A DNA stretch of 64,000 bases from JAHJQZ01 sp963667595 (GTDB lineage Bacteria; Pseudomonadota; Alphaproteobacteria; Rhizobiales; Devosiaceae), in assembly GCA_963667595.2 (NCBI GenBank), contig CAXXWD010000001.1:124001-188000 (forward strand), written 5' to 3'. The position numbers and the translations under genes were made by a program. This document shows positions 1 through 7,986 of the stretch, piece after piece. Position 1 is the first letter of the stretch. Each line of letters opens with the position of its first letter. A model generated the notes under the pieces. The model was not told the origin of the DNA. It ran no database searches and saw nothing but the letters and a program-made list of their open reading frames with translations.

Positions 1-934
1 TGACCAGAAAGCCGCCGAAATCGGGGATGAGGGCGTAAATCTCGTCCGCCTTGCGCGCCCACCAGTCGCGCACCCCGGCATCGAGCGGATCGATGGTTTC
101 GAGCCCGTCCAGACCGGCCGGCGTGGCGAAATTGACCGATAGAAAGACGCGGATGCCGTAGGAGCGGAAGATGTCGGCGAGTTTCGCGACCTTGGCGAGA
201 TAGAAGGGCGACAGCATTTCGGACGCGGCGTTGACGTTGTTCAGCACCGTCCCGTTGATGCCGATCGAGGCATTGGCGCGCGCATAATCGGTGTAGCGGG
301 GATCGGCATGGTCCGGCAGTGTCCACCAGTCCCAGATGGAGCCCCCGGCATAACCGCGCTCGATGGAGCCATCGAGATTGTCCCAATGGTTGAGAATCCT
401 CAGCGACAACTGGGGCGACGAAACGAGATCGATGCTGGCGGGCGCCCCGCCCGTCTGGATGTGCCTCAAAAAGGCGAAACACCCGTAAAGAACGCCGACA
501 TCCTCATTGGCCGCGATGATCGTGACCGGCGTCCCTTCGATATGCGTGCTCCGGACGATATAGCCGTCCCTGGCAAGCGTGGTGAGGGGCAGATCGAGCC
601 TTGCGAGACGGGGAAGGCTTTTCGGCGTGCCGAAAAGAATGGTTCCCGGCTGGACGGCGCCGTCCGACGCCCCAGCCTTGCGGACCGGAACAGGCTTCAA
701 AAGCATCGCGCCAAGTGCCCTTTCAAGCTCCAGACGCGCCGAAACGAGAACGGGACTTTCGTCTCCCGCCACCAGCAGCGACGCAGCCGCACCGACAACC
801 TGTCTTTGCCTTTCAGGCAGCGGCAGATAGCGCAGCCAGAGATCGTAGCCGTCATCGTCGAGCCGAGTGGCGGGACACGTCCCGTCTTCACCCTCGGCAA
901 GAGCCTCCAGAAAGCGCGAAATTGCGTTCGTCAT
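1..934 (-). CDS. aguA: Alpha-glucuronidase, GH67 (5' part; gene runs off left edge)
   Basis: Releases 4-O-methyl-glucuronic acid from the non-reducing end of xylo-oligosaccharides, normally inside the cell after uptake. About 311 residues are present; the C-terminal half, where the GH67 catalytic carboxylates usually lie, is outside the window. The recognisable family block is HWDNLDGSIERGYAG at residues 183-197, preceded by an N-terminal alpha/beta domain (residues 1-130) of the GH67 type and followed by the start of the TIM barrel (ASIGINGTVLNNVNA). The frame is open to base 2. The start is the ATG at 934-932; another in-frame ATG lies at 964 and cannot be excluded. The downstream neighbour in the window is a P-type ATPase on the same strand, so no xylan context is visible. 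Family assignment is firm, substrate detail is from family knowledge. Confidence 0.85.
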   Translation of the reverse strand, partial: MTNAISRFLEALAEGEDGTCPATRLDDDGYDLWLRYLPLPERQRQVVGAAASLLVAGDESPVLVSARLELERALGAMLLKPVPVRKAGASDGAVQPGTILFGTPKSLPRLARLDLPLTTLARDGYIVRSTHIEGTPVTIIAANEDVGVLYGCFAFLRHIQTGGAPASIDLVSSPQLSLRILNHWDNLDGSIERGYAGGSIWDWWTLPDHADPRYTDYARANASIGINGTVLNNVNAASEMLSPFYLAKVAKLADIFRSYGIRVFLSVNFATPAGLDGLETIDPLDAGVRDWWARKADEIYALIPDFGGFLV

Positions 935-1139
935 CGTGATGCAACCCTGTAGACCGGCGCGCATGGCCGATTTTTCTTCGTGTGCCACCCGTCTTCAGGT
1001 GGACAAGGCGAGGCGACCGGCTCTCCGATCACGCCAGTGTCCTCATGAAAACCACGGGACAAATGGCGCCGCGAGCCGGTCGCGATCCTGACCCGGGCGG
1101 GCTTTGGCGGCACGGTTTTCTCAAAGAGACGCTCCTTGT

Positions 1140-3779
1140 TCATCTCCGCCCTGCCCTCAACAACAGGACGGTCTGCCAGACGAGAACCGGCACGATGGAA
1201 AACCCGAAGACCACGGACCACATCAGCGCATCGGGCGGCACCAGACCGAGGACCGAGGCCACCGGCGGAACATAGGGCGGCACGACGAGAAGAACGGCAC
1301 ACAAGGCCAACGCTGCCCAGACCCAGGGATTGCGGGTGATCTCGTTGACGAACGATCGCGAATGGTCGGACCGCATGTTGAACACCTGCCAGAGCTGGGC
1401 GAAGGCCAGCGTCAGGAAGGTCACGGTCACCTCCGCCCCGGCATCGAGGCCGAGCCAGAGCGTGCTCACCGCCAGCGCCGCAAAGATGCCGATGGTCATC
1501 AGGGCGCTCTGGATGAGGATGCGGGTCCATTGCTCCCGCCCGAGAATCGGGTGTTTCGGGTCGTGCGGCGGCCGATCGAGGACGTCGCCCTCACCCTCGC
1601 CGAGAGCCAGGGCAAAGGCCGGGAACACATCGGTGATGAGGTTGAGATAAAGGATCTGCAAAGGCAGGATCGGCAAGGGCAATGTCGACAACACGGCCAG
1701 CCCGATGACGAGCACCTCGGTCAGGTTACAGGCGAGCAGGTATGAGGCAAAGCGCCGGATATTGCCGAAAATGACCCGCCCCTCGCGAATGGCGGCAACA
1801 ATGGTGGTGAAGGCATCGTCCAAAAGCACCATGGCGGCCGCTTCGCGCGCCACGTCCGTGCCCCGCTGGCCCATGGCGACGCCGATATCGGCCTGCCTCA
1901 ATGCCGGGGCGTCGTTGACGCCATCCCCGGTCATGGCGACGATTTCGCCAGCGCCCTGATAGGCCTTGACCAGATCGAGCTTCTCCTTGGGGCTGACGCG
2001 GGCGAAGATGCCGACACGGGAAAACCCGCCGTTTGCAGCAAGCGCCGCCACGTCCCCGCCTTCGGCGACCTGGTCGGTCTCATTGGCCAGACCCACGGCG
2101 CGGCCGATGGCGCGCGCCGTCACCGCATGATCACCGGTCACCATGACGACCCGGATGCCGGCGCGATGGCATGCGGCGATGGCTTCCGGCACGTCGTCGC
2201 GGGCTGGATCCTCCAGTCCGATCAGGCCGAGAAAACTCAGATCCTCATAGGGCGCGGCGTCGGGGTCTTCGGTCGATTTCGTGGCAAAACCGAGCACGCG
2301 CAGCCCGTGTCGGGCGAGTTCGGACACTTCATCGGACCAGGCCTGCCGCTCCTTGTCGCTCATCGGGCGCGCCACACCGTCCGGCGCAACGAAGCGGGAC
2401 GCGCGCAACACCCCTTCCGGCGCGCCCTTGACGGCGAACAGATGACCGTTTTCCGAACCGTGGACGGTCGCCATCATCTTCAATTCGTTGTCGAAAGCAT
2501 GTTTTTGGACAAGCGGACGACGCGCCGTCAGGTCCGAACGGGCCTGACCGGCTAAAAGTCCGGCCCGCAACAGGGCCAGCTCCATGGGATCGCCAACGCC
2601 TTCGTCGTCCAGCCTGTCGAGCGCCGCATCGTTGCAAAGGACCGCGACCTCGATGAGCGCCGCCAGTTGCGCATCCGGGCCGGCAAGGGATGTCGCATCG
2701 TCGTCGTCGACCGCGATGGCGCCCGAAGGCAATTGGATCTGGCGCACCGTCATGCGGTTTTCGGTCAAGGTCCCGGTCTTGTCGGTCATGATGATCGTCG
2801 TGGCGCCGAGCGTTTCGACCGCCGACAGCCGTTCGACCAGCGCATTTTGCTGCGCCATGCGCCACATGCCGCGCGCCAGCGTCAGCGTTGCCACGATGGG
2901 CAACCCTTCGGGAATGGCGGCCACGGCCAGCGCGATGCCGGTTTCGATGATGACGAGAAGCTCCCGGCCCGTGATAAGGCCGACACCGATGATCACCACG
3001 GCGAGAGCGAGCACGGCCCAGACCAGTTGCTGCGACAGGTGGGCGAGCTTTTTCTCGATGGGCGAGGCCCCCGCGCCCGCTTCCGCGACGAGCTGGGAGA
3101 CCTTGCCCAGTTCCGTATGAAGGCCCGTGGCGACGACGACGCCGAGCGCGGTGCCCCGGGTCAGGGCCGTTCCCTTGAACAACAAGGAGTGCCGGTCGCC
3201 GAGACGCGCTTCTTCCGATACGGGCTTTGTGTCCTTGATGACCGCAACGGATTCGCCGGTCAGCGTGGATTCGTCCACTCTGAGATTGGCGCAATCGACA
3301 ATGCGCAGATCCGCCGGCACCGCGTCGCCGGCTTCGACAAGAACAATGTCGCCGGGCACCAGATCCCGTGCCGGGATCGTCCGTTCATGGCCGTTGCGGC
3401 GTACGCGCGCGTTCGGCGTTTCGAGAGCCCGCAAGGCCTCGATCGAGCGCACCGCGCGATATTCGGTGAAAAAGCCGATCAGCGTGTTGAGAACGAGGAC
3501 GATGCCGATGGCAATCGACTCCTCAATCTCGCCGAACCACAGGGCGAAAAACGCCGCGCCGGCAAGCAGCAAAACAACCGGACTGGCGAGCTGATGCACG
3601 AGCAGCACGAAAAGGCTCGTCCGCGCGCGCGCCTCGATCGCATTCGATCCGACGCGTGCCCGTCGCGCCTCCGCTTCCGTGTCCGTCAACCCCTTTTCAA
3701 TCGTGACGCCCTGGCTCTGAAGAGCCTTCTCGGCGGACCATGCATGATACGAAACGGTTTCCGATGCGGCTCCAGTCAC
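1140..3779 (-). CDS. P-type cation-transporting ATPase (type II, Ca2+-ATPase-like)
   Basis: Inner-membrane ion pump of 879 residues driven by an aspartyl-phosphate cycle. Visible in order: N-terminal cation-ATPase domain (about residues 5-65), two membrane helices, actuator domain with TGES (184-187), the PEGLP loop (290-294) in the ion-binding helix, the phosphorylation site DKTGT (Asp at 333), the nucleotide domain, the hinge MTGDGVNDAPAL, and a C-terminal membrane block with NLITDVFPA. The PEGL motif and the long C-terminal membrane block place it in the SERCA/PMCA-like type II group, not the heavy-metal type (no CPC and no N-terminal metal domain). The transported ion (Ca2+, Mg2+ or other) cannot be read from sequence. 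The frame stays open to 3920, but GTG 3779 has a clear ribosome site (AAGGACG) at the right distance and begins the family-like part. No regulator is adjacent. Confidence 0.88.
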   Translation of the reverse strand: MTGAASETVSYHAWSAEKALQSQGVTIEKGLTDTEAEARRARVGSNAIEARARTSLFVLLVHQLASPVVLLLAGAAFFALWFGEIEESIAIGIVLVLNTLIGFFTEYRAVRSIEALRALETPNARVRRNGHERTIPARDLVPGDIVLVEAGDAVPADLRIVDCANLRVDESTLTGESVAVIKDTKPVSEEARLGDRHSLLFKGTALTRGTALGVVVATGLHTELGKVSQLVAEAGAGASPIEKKLAHLSQQLVWAVLALAVVIIGVGLITGRELLVIIETGIALAVAAIPEGLPIVATLTLARGMWRMAQQNALVERLSAVETLGATTIIMTDKTGTLTENRMTVRQIQLPSGAIAVDDDDATSLAGPDAQLAALIEVAVLCNDAALDRLDDEGVGDPMELALLRAGLLAGQARSDLTARRPLVQKHAFDNELKMMATVHGSENGHLFAVKGAPEGVLRASRFVAPDGVARPMSDKERQAWSDEVSELARHGLRVLGFATKSTEDPDAAPYEDLSFLGLIGLEDPARDDVPEAIAACHRAGIRVVMVTGDHAVTARAIGRAVGLANETDQVAEGGDVAALAANGGFSRVGIFARVSPKEKLDLVKAYQGAGEIVAMTGDGVNDAPALRQADIGVAMGQRGTDVAREAAAMVLLDDAFTTIVAAIREGRVIFGNIRRFASYLLACNLTEVLVIGLAVLSTLPLPILPLQILYLNLITDVFPAFALALGEGEGDVLDRPPHDPKHPILGREQWTRILIQSALMTIGIFAALAVSTLWLGLDAGAEVTVTFLTLAFAQLWQVFNMRSDHSRSFVNEITRNPWVWAALALCAVLLVVPPYVPPVASVLGLVPPDALMWSVVFGFSIVPVLVWQTVLLLRAGRR

Positions 3780-3985
3780 GTTTACGTCCTTTTTTCGAAA
3801 AACAAGTCGTTGAACGCTATCAGAGTGTGTCCGGCAACCCAAACCCCGTTGGGCAAACCGGCCAGGCCTTCCGGGGTGATCCCGATAAAAAAACCACTCG
3901 CCTCGTCGTGCCGACGACAAGACCCGTCCGCAGCCGGTCGCCGCCGGAAAAAGACAAGGCCCGGCACGTCACGCGCACTGAAATC

Positions 3986-4208
3986 GGCGCGCCCACGCAT
4001 GGTGTCGACGTCGGCGCCATCGCTGAAATCCATCGGATCATCAACAATCTGGCCGATCAGGGCCGCGCGGTGGTGGTCATTTCGTCCTATTGTCCCAAAT
4101 CATAAACCTGTCCGAGCTATTCTCGTGTATCGACAGGGACGCATTGTGGAAGAATTTTCTCCCGCAGAGGCAACCGAGCAAAATATCACGTACGCAGCCG
4201 TTTATTGA
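3986..4208 (+). pseudogene. Decayed C-terminal remnant of a sugar ABC transporter ATPase (RbsA/GguA type)
   Basis: In one frame from about 3989 the translation reads APTHGVDVGAIAEIHRIINN and then LADQGRAVVVISSY, closely matching the Walker-B/D-loop to H-loop region of RbsA-type ATPases; compare the intact gene at 32410-33939, which has EPTRGIDVGAKYEIHSLINN. After 4090 the match jumps frame (a short stretch reading INLSE) and from about 4125 a third frame gives ILVYRQGRIVEEFSPAEA and ends at the stop at 4206-4208. At least two frameshifts are needed to join the pieces, and the upstream two thirds of the gene is missing, so it cannot be functional. It lies between the divergent P-type ATPase and the aminotransferase. 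Confidence 0.75.
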
Positions 4209-4242
4209 CGACTGTGTCGTCCAGCTATCGAGGAGAAGAAAA

Positions 4243-5097
4243 GTGACATCAACGCGCACGATGTGGACCTATTACAAGGGCGACTGGCACGAAGGGGATG
4301 TGCGCATTCTGGGTGCGGCCTCCCACGCGACATGGCTCGGGTCCCTGGTTTTCGACGGGGCCCGCCTGTTCGAGGGCGTCTCGCCCGATCTCGACCTGCA
4401 TTCAGAGCGGATCAACCGGTCCGCCGAAGCCATGATGCTGAAGCCGACCTATACCGGAGAAGAAATCCAGGGGCTGGCCCGGGACGGTTTCAAGAAATTC
4501 GCGCCCAATACCGACGTTTATATCCGCCCGATGTACTGGGCCGAAGAAGGTGGCGTCGGCCTGTTGCCGCCAGACCCGTCTTCCACGGACTTCGCCCTGT
4601 GCCTTGAGGAAATGCCGATGGTCGAGCCGAACGGGTTTTCCGTCACGACCACCCGGTTCCGCCGGCCGACGCTGGCCGTCGCCACGACCAATGCCAAGGC
4701 GGCCTGCCTTTATGCCAACAACGCCCGCATGCTGCGCGAGGCGCAATCGAAGGGCTTCGACAATGCCCTGGCACAGGACTGCGCCGGCAACGTCGCCGAG
4801 CTTGCCACGGCGAACGTCTTTTTGGTGCGGGGCAACGAGGTCTTCACCTCGGTTCCCAACGGCACCTTCCTTGCCGGCATCACGCGCGCGCGCGTCATGA
4901 TGCTGTTGCGGGACGCCGGCATCCCCGTTTACGAGGTGACCCTGACGATCGAAGACTTCATGGAAGCGGACGAGATTTTTTCGACCGGCAACATTTCCAA
5001 GGTGATCCCGGTCAACCGCATCGAAGACAAGAAGCTCGACTACGGCCCGATCACCAAAAAGGCCCGGTCCCTTTATATGGAATGGGCGCACGCCTGA
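4243..5097 (+). CDS. Class IV PLP aminotransferase (branched-chain amino acid aminotransferase type)
   Basis: Cytoplasmic PLP enzyme of 284 residues that transfers the amino group between a branched-chain (or related) amino acid and 2-oxoglutarate. The likely Schiff-base lysine is K152 in TTNAKAACLYANN; downstream ELATANVFLV corresponds to the E-x4-N-x-F cofactor segment, and STGNISKVIPV to the late PLP-phosphate loop. Length fits the IlvE/DAT family (about 280-310). The frame is open upstream to 4090, but GTG 4243 is preceded by AGGAGAAG and the upstream codons overlap the decayed ABC ATPase remnant, so the shorter start is chosen. It stands alone. Without the substrate-specificity loop resolved it could be a D-amino-acid or (R)-amine transaminase relative; the family-level call is firm. 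Confidence 0.82.
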   Translation: MTSTRTMWTYYKGDWHEGDVRILGAASHATWLGSLVFDGARLFEGVSPDLDLHSERINRSAEAMMLKPTYTGEEIQGLARDGFKKFAPNTDVYIRPMYWAEEGGVGLLPPDPSSTDFALCLEEMPMVEPNGFSVTTTRFRRPTLAVATTNAKAACLYANNARMLREAQSKGFDNALAQDCAGNVAELATANVFLVRGNEVFTSVPNGTFLAGITRARVMMLLRDAGIPVYEVTLTIEDFMEADEIFSTGNISKVIPVNRIEDKKLDYGPITKKARSLYMEWAHA

Positions 5098-5250
5098 GGG
5101 CACACCGCGTTCCGGCCAGGTCGGAACGCATGTCCTGACCTGTTGCGATCGCACCGTTAGTTCCGAAAGACCGGAACCCGCCCAGGCGGGGCGTTTCAAG
5201 ACGCATCCTGTGCTGGCGGACAATGCGCAAACGGACATATCTCCACCCAA

Positions 5251-5280
5251 CATCCCTCCCCCCTTGACGGAGGAGGGATG
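5251..5280. repeat. Intergenic inverted repeat
   Basis: Perfect 9-bp arms CATCCCTCC (5251-5259) and GGAGGGATG (5272-5280) in the 319-bp gap between the aminotransferase and the GH4 gene. The arms are followed by further GGGGTGGGG sequence. It resembles the short C/G-rich palindromes often scattered between genes in this bacterial order. No T-tract follows, so it is not called a terminator. The rest of this gap shows no gene. Confidence 0.5.
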
Positions 5281-5416
5281 GGGTGGGGCTGGAGCCGACT
5301 GTGGGGGGAAGGGACGGCTCCATCTCCTGAAGCTTTAGGCGTTTTTTTAAGCGAAAGCGCCCGGCTCCAAACCTGATTGGCCGCATCGGCTCTGGCCCGA
5401 TGCTCCAGGCGGCGTT

Positions 5417-6832
5417 TTATTCGGCCGGCTTGCGCGCAGCGCCCTTCCACGCGCGGGTCTTGACCGTTCCCTTGGCCAGCCGTTCCCTGGCGGCGGGGAT
5501 GGCGTCGGCATATTGCGGCAGCCACTCGGCCTGGGCGACCAGCATTTCGTCGACCATCTGCCAGACTTCGTCGGGCGAGCAGATGGCGCCGACCAGCGGA
5601 TCGTGCAGCACGGCAAGCTTCAACATATCGACATTGCCGGTGACCGCCGCCTCGACGCTCATGCGCTGGACGTTGATCGAAGCCTCAAGGCTCGCCCGGC
5701 ACTGCATGGGCAGAGTGATCCCCTCGACCATATTGATGCCGAACCGGTCGACGAAACCGGAGCTTTCGACAATGGCGTCATCCGGCAGGTTGGTGATGAT
5801 GCCGTTGTTGCGGACGTTGAAATGGCCGCGATAGGTACGTCCGGTCTCAATGCCTTCAAGGATATAGCTGGCGTGTTCGGTCGACCGCTTGTGCTCGGAA
5901 AGCGGCGTGTCGGCCTCCTTGAGGAATTTCGGGAAATCGGTTTCGAACCAGTTGCGATTTTCGCGGGTGAACCGCAGATAACCGCCGGTCTCACCATGAA
6001 TCCAGTCGGACATGTCGATCCACTTGGTGATTTCCTCGGGGCGCTTCCTGTACCAGGGCAGGTACTCGCTCAGATGGCCGTTGGATTCGGTCGAGTAATA
6101 ACCGAAGCGCTTCAGCACATCGAGACGCACCTTTTCCTGCTTGGAATAGACCGGATGGGCGAGGAACTTCTCGAGCAGCTCGTCGGCCTCGATCTTGCGT
6201 CCCTTGACGCGAATGTCGAGATACCAGGTCTGGTGATTGATGCCCGAACAGATGAAATCGACATCCTCGAATTCGACATCGAAGATCTTGGCGATCTGCT
6301 CGCCGCCATGCTGCACGCCGTGGCACAGCCCGATGGTTTCCACGCCGCCATAGGCGTTAGCCGCCCAGGTGTTCATGGCCATGGGGTTGGCATAATTGAG
6401 GAACCGCGCGCCCGGCTCGGCCACTTCCCTGATGTCCTTGCAAAAATCGAGGATCACCGGAATGTTGCGCTGGCCGTACATCACGCCGCCCACGCACAGC
6501 GTGTCGCCGACGCACTGGTCGACGCCATATTTGAGCGGGATGTCGATGTCGGTCTCGAACCCTTCGAGCCCGCCGACACGCACGACGCTCATCACGTAGC
6601 GCGCCCCTTCGATCGCCTTGCGCCGATCGGTGGTGGCCGTGATCCTGGCCGGCAGTTTGTTGACCTCGACCATGCGCTTCAAGATTCTGGCGACCATGTC
6701 GAGATTGCGCTCTGAAATATCGGTCAGGGCGATCTCGACATCCGCAAATTCCGGCACCTTGAACAGGTCGGAAACGAGCAGACGGGTAAAGCCGACAGAA
6801 CCGGCGCCAATGATGGCGATCTTGAACGACAT
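5417..6832 (-). CDS. Alpha-galactosidase/alpha-glycosidase, GH4 family (first copy)
   Basis: NAD- and Mn-dependent glycosidase of 471 residues acting in the cytoplasm by an oxidation-elimination route. The Rossmann glycine motif is GAGSVGF (residues 9-15), NYANPMAMNTW is at 146-156, and the metal site GLCH is at 168-171, followed by GINHQTW. These are the defining GH4 elements, and the overall sequence is of the MelA-like alpha-galactosidase branch. ATG 6832 was chosen because GGGAGG lies just upstream; earlier in-frame starts lack one. It is the first gene from a divergent promoter region shared with an AraC regulator, and a second GH4 gene sits beyond that regulator next to an AgpA-like importer, which supports alpha-galactosides (melibiose, raffinose) as substrate. 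An alpha-glucosidase or alpha-galacturonidase activity cannot be excluded. Confidence 0.85.
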   Translation of the reverse strand: MSFKIAIIGAGSVGFTRLLVSDLFKVPEFADVEIALTDISERNLDMVARILKRMVEVNKLPARITATTDRRKAIEGARYVMSVVRVGGLEGFETDIDIPLKYGVDQCVGDTLCVGGVMYGQRNIPVILDFCKDIREVAEPGARFLNYANPMAMNTWAANAYGGVETIGLCHGVQHGGEQIAKIFDVEFEDVDFICSGINHQTWYLDIRVKGRKIEADELLEKFLAHPVYSKQEKVRLDVLKRFGYYSTESNGHLSEYLPWYRKRPEEITKWIDMSDWIHGETGGYLRFTRENRNWFETDFPKFLKEADTPLSEHKRSTEHASYILEGIETGRTYRGHFNVRNNGIITNLPDDAIVESSGFVDRFGINMVEGITLPMQCRASLEASINVQRMSVEAAVTGNVDMLKLAVLHDPLVGAICSPDEVWQMVDEMLVAQAEWLPQYADAIPAARERLAKGTVKTRAWKGAARKPAE

Positions 6833-6893
6833 AAAAACCTCCCACCGGTTGCGAAAGCAGCGCAGCGCCGGCATCTTCCTTTATGTGACGAGA

Positions 6894-6906
6894 TTACTTG
6901 CAGTAA
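6894..6906. promoter_or_regulatory. Candidate operator, inverted repeat TTACT-N3-AGTAA
   Basis: TTACTTGCAGTAA is a perfect 5-bp inverted repeat with a 3-bp spacer, placed in the 117-bp gap between the divergent GH4 gene (start 6832) and the AraC gene (start 6950). This is where an AraC/MelR-type regulator would act on both genes. Function is inferred from position and symmetry only. Confidence 0.4.
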
Positions 6907-6949
6907 AGTCACTGAAAAAGAGGAAGATTGTGCTTATAAGGGTAATTTC

Positions 6950-7831
6950 ATGCTCGACGAACTGATGGCCCATGACAACGCCATGCGCGTGATCGCCTTT
7001 GCCCGCGGACGCAGGATTCTGCCGATCCTGCCCACCTCGGCGGGCATCGAGTTGCGCGATCATCCCGACTATTGCTGGGATGGGCTCAAACGCGGCAATG
7101 CCCGTTTCGTCGTTTTGCAGCACACCATCGCGGGCGAGGGTCATCTCCAGTACGAAGACCGTCATTTCCTGCTTCAGCCCGGATCGACCATGCTGGTGCG
7201 CATTCCCCATGCCCACAGCTATTTCGTCGCGCCGGGCGCGGCCTGGCGTTTCTTCTTTTTCGTTCTCGCCGGGCGCGACGCGCTGGAAATGAGCGAAGAG
7301 ATCGTGCGGAGCGCCGGCCCGGTCCTGACGCTGACGCCCACCACCGTCGACCGGCTGGCCGGGCTGTGTCTCGATCTTGTCAACAACGGAGCGATGAGTC
7401 CCGGCACGGCATCCTCCATCGCCTACGAAACGATGAGCCTGCTCGTCGATCACGTGACATCGGATGGCGCGCATGGCGGCGAAGACTGGGTCGCGCCGGT
7501 TATCGCCCATGTCGCAAAAAACCTCGACCGACCTCTCAATGTCGATGCGTTGGCGGAGATCTCGGGGCTCAGCCGCGCCCATTTCGTCCGCCAGTTCACC
7601 CGCCAGGTCGGCGCCTCTCCGGCCGAATACGTTTTTCGAAAACGCATGGAAAAGGCGGTGCGGCTGCTCGAGGTTTCAAACGCCGGCATCGGCGACATCG
7701 CCCGTCAGTGCGGGTTCGCCAATGCCAATTATTTCGCCAAGGCCTTCCGCCGCGCCTTCGATGTCAGCCCCACCGAATTCCGCGCCTCCGGCATGTACAG
7801 CACAAAACCGCACGTCTCGGACGAGGGCTGA
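6950..7831 (+). CDS. AraC-family transcriptional regulator (MelR/AgpT-like)
   Basis: DNA-binding regulator of 293 residues. The N-terminal half (about 1-170) has the sugar-sensing cupin form seen in AraC/MelR (GEGHLQYEDRHFLLQPGS, then RIPHAHSYF). The C-terminal about 100 residues hold the two helix-turn-helix units: LNVDALAEISGLSRAHFVRQ, then IGDIARQCGFANANYFAKAF with the closing P-x-x-FR signature (SPTEFRASG). It lies between two GH4 glycosidase genes on the opposite strand and is divergent from the first, the arrangement expected for a local activator of alpha-galactoside use. In Sinorhizobium an AraC-type activator (AgpT) controls the equivalent genes; that this is its counterpart is inference. 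Confidence 0.85.
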   Translation: MLDELMAHDNAMRVIAFARGRRILPILPTSAGIELRDHPDYCWDGLKRGNARFVVLQHTIAGEGHLQYEDRHFLLQPGSTMLVRIPHAHSYFVAPGAAWRFFFFVLAGRDALEMSEEIVRSAGPVLTLTPTTVDRLAGLCLDLVNNGAMSPGTASSIAYETMSLLVDHVTSDGAHGGEDWVAPVIAHVAKNLDRPLNVDALAEISGLSRAHFVRQFTRQVGASPAEYVFRKRMEKAVRLLEVSNAGIGDIARQCGFANANYFAKAFRRAFDVSPTEFRASGMYSTKPHVSDEG

Positions 7832-7943
7832 GGCGGTTTCGGGCAAAGTGGCGGACCTCCCTCCCCCGCAACGGAAAGGAAGATAGGGCACGTCCATCAG
7901 GCGACGCTCTATCGTCACCCGAAAAAGCCCACTTTTGAAAAAG

Positions 7944-7980
7944 GAAGCGGCGTCGGGTTCCGTCGCCCGGCACCGCTTCG
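7944..7980 (-). terminator. Probable rho-independent terminator for the minus-strand alpha-galactoside operon
   Basis: Read on the minus strand, GAAGCGG (from 7979) pairs with CCGCTTC ending near 7944, with an inner CGGG/CCCG pairing, followed by CTTTTTC. It lies just past the stop of the second GH4 gene (7987) and in the convergent gap with the AraC gene that ends at 7831, so it could serve both directions. Confidence 0.55.
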
Positions 7981-7986
7981 AAAGAA

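Noticed and set aside
931..1530. 199-codon minus-strand frame joining the aguA and P-type ATPase regions
   Set aside because: Out-of-frame shadow of the ATPase C-terminus; starts inside it and has no family similarity.
2667..4208. 513-codon plus-strand frame across the P-type ATPase
   Set aside because: Mostly antisense to the ATPase. Only its last 30 or so codons are meaningful, as part of the decayed ABC ATPase remnant.
5513..6715. 400-codon plus-strand frame opposite the first GH4 gene
   Set aside because: Same reason: mirror of a well-supported GH4 reading frame.
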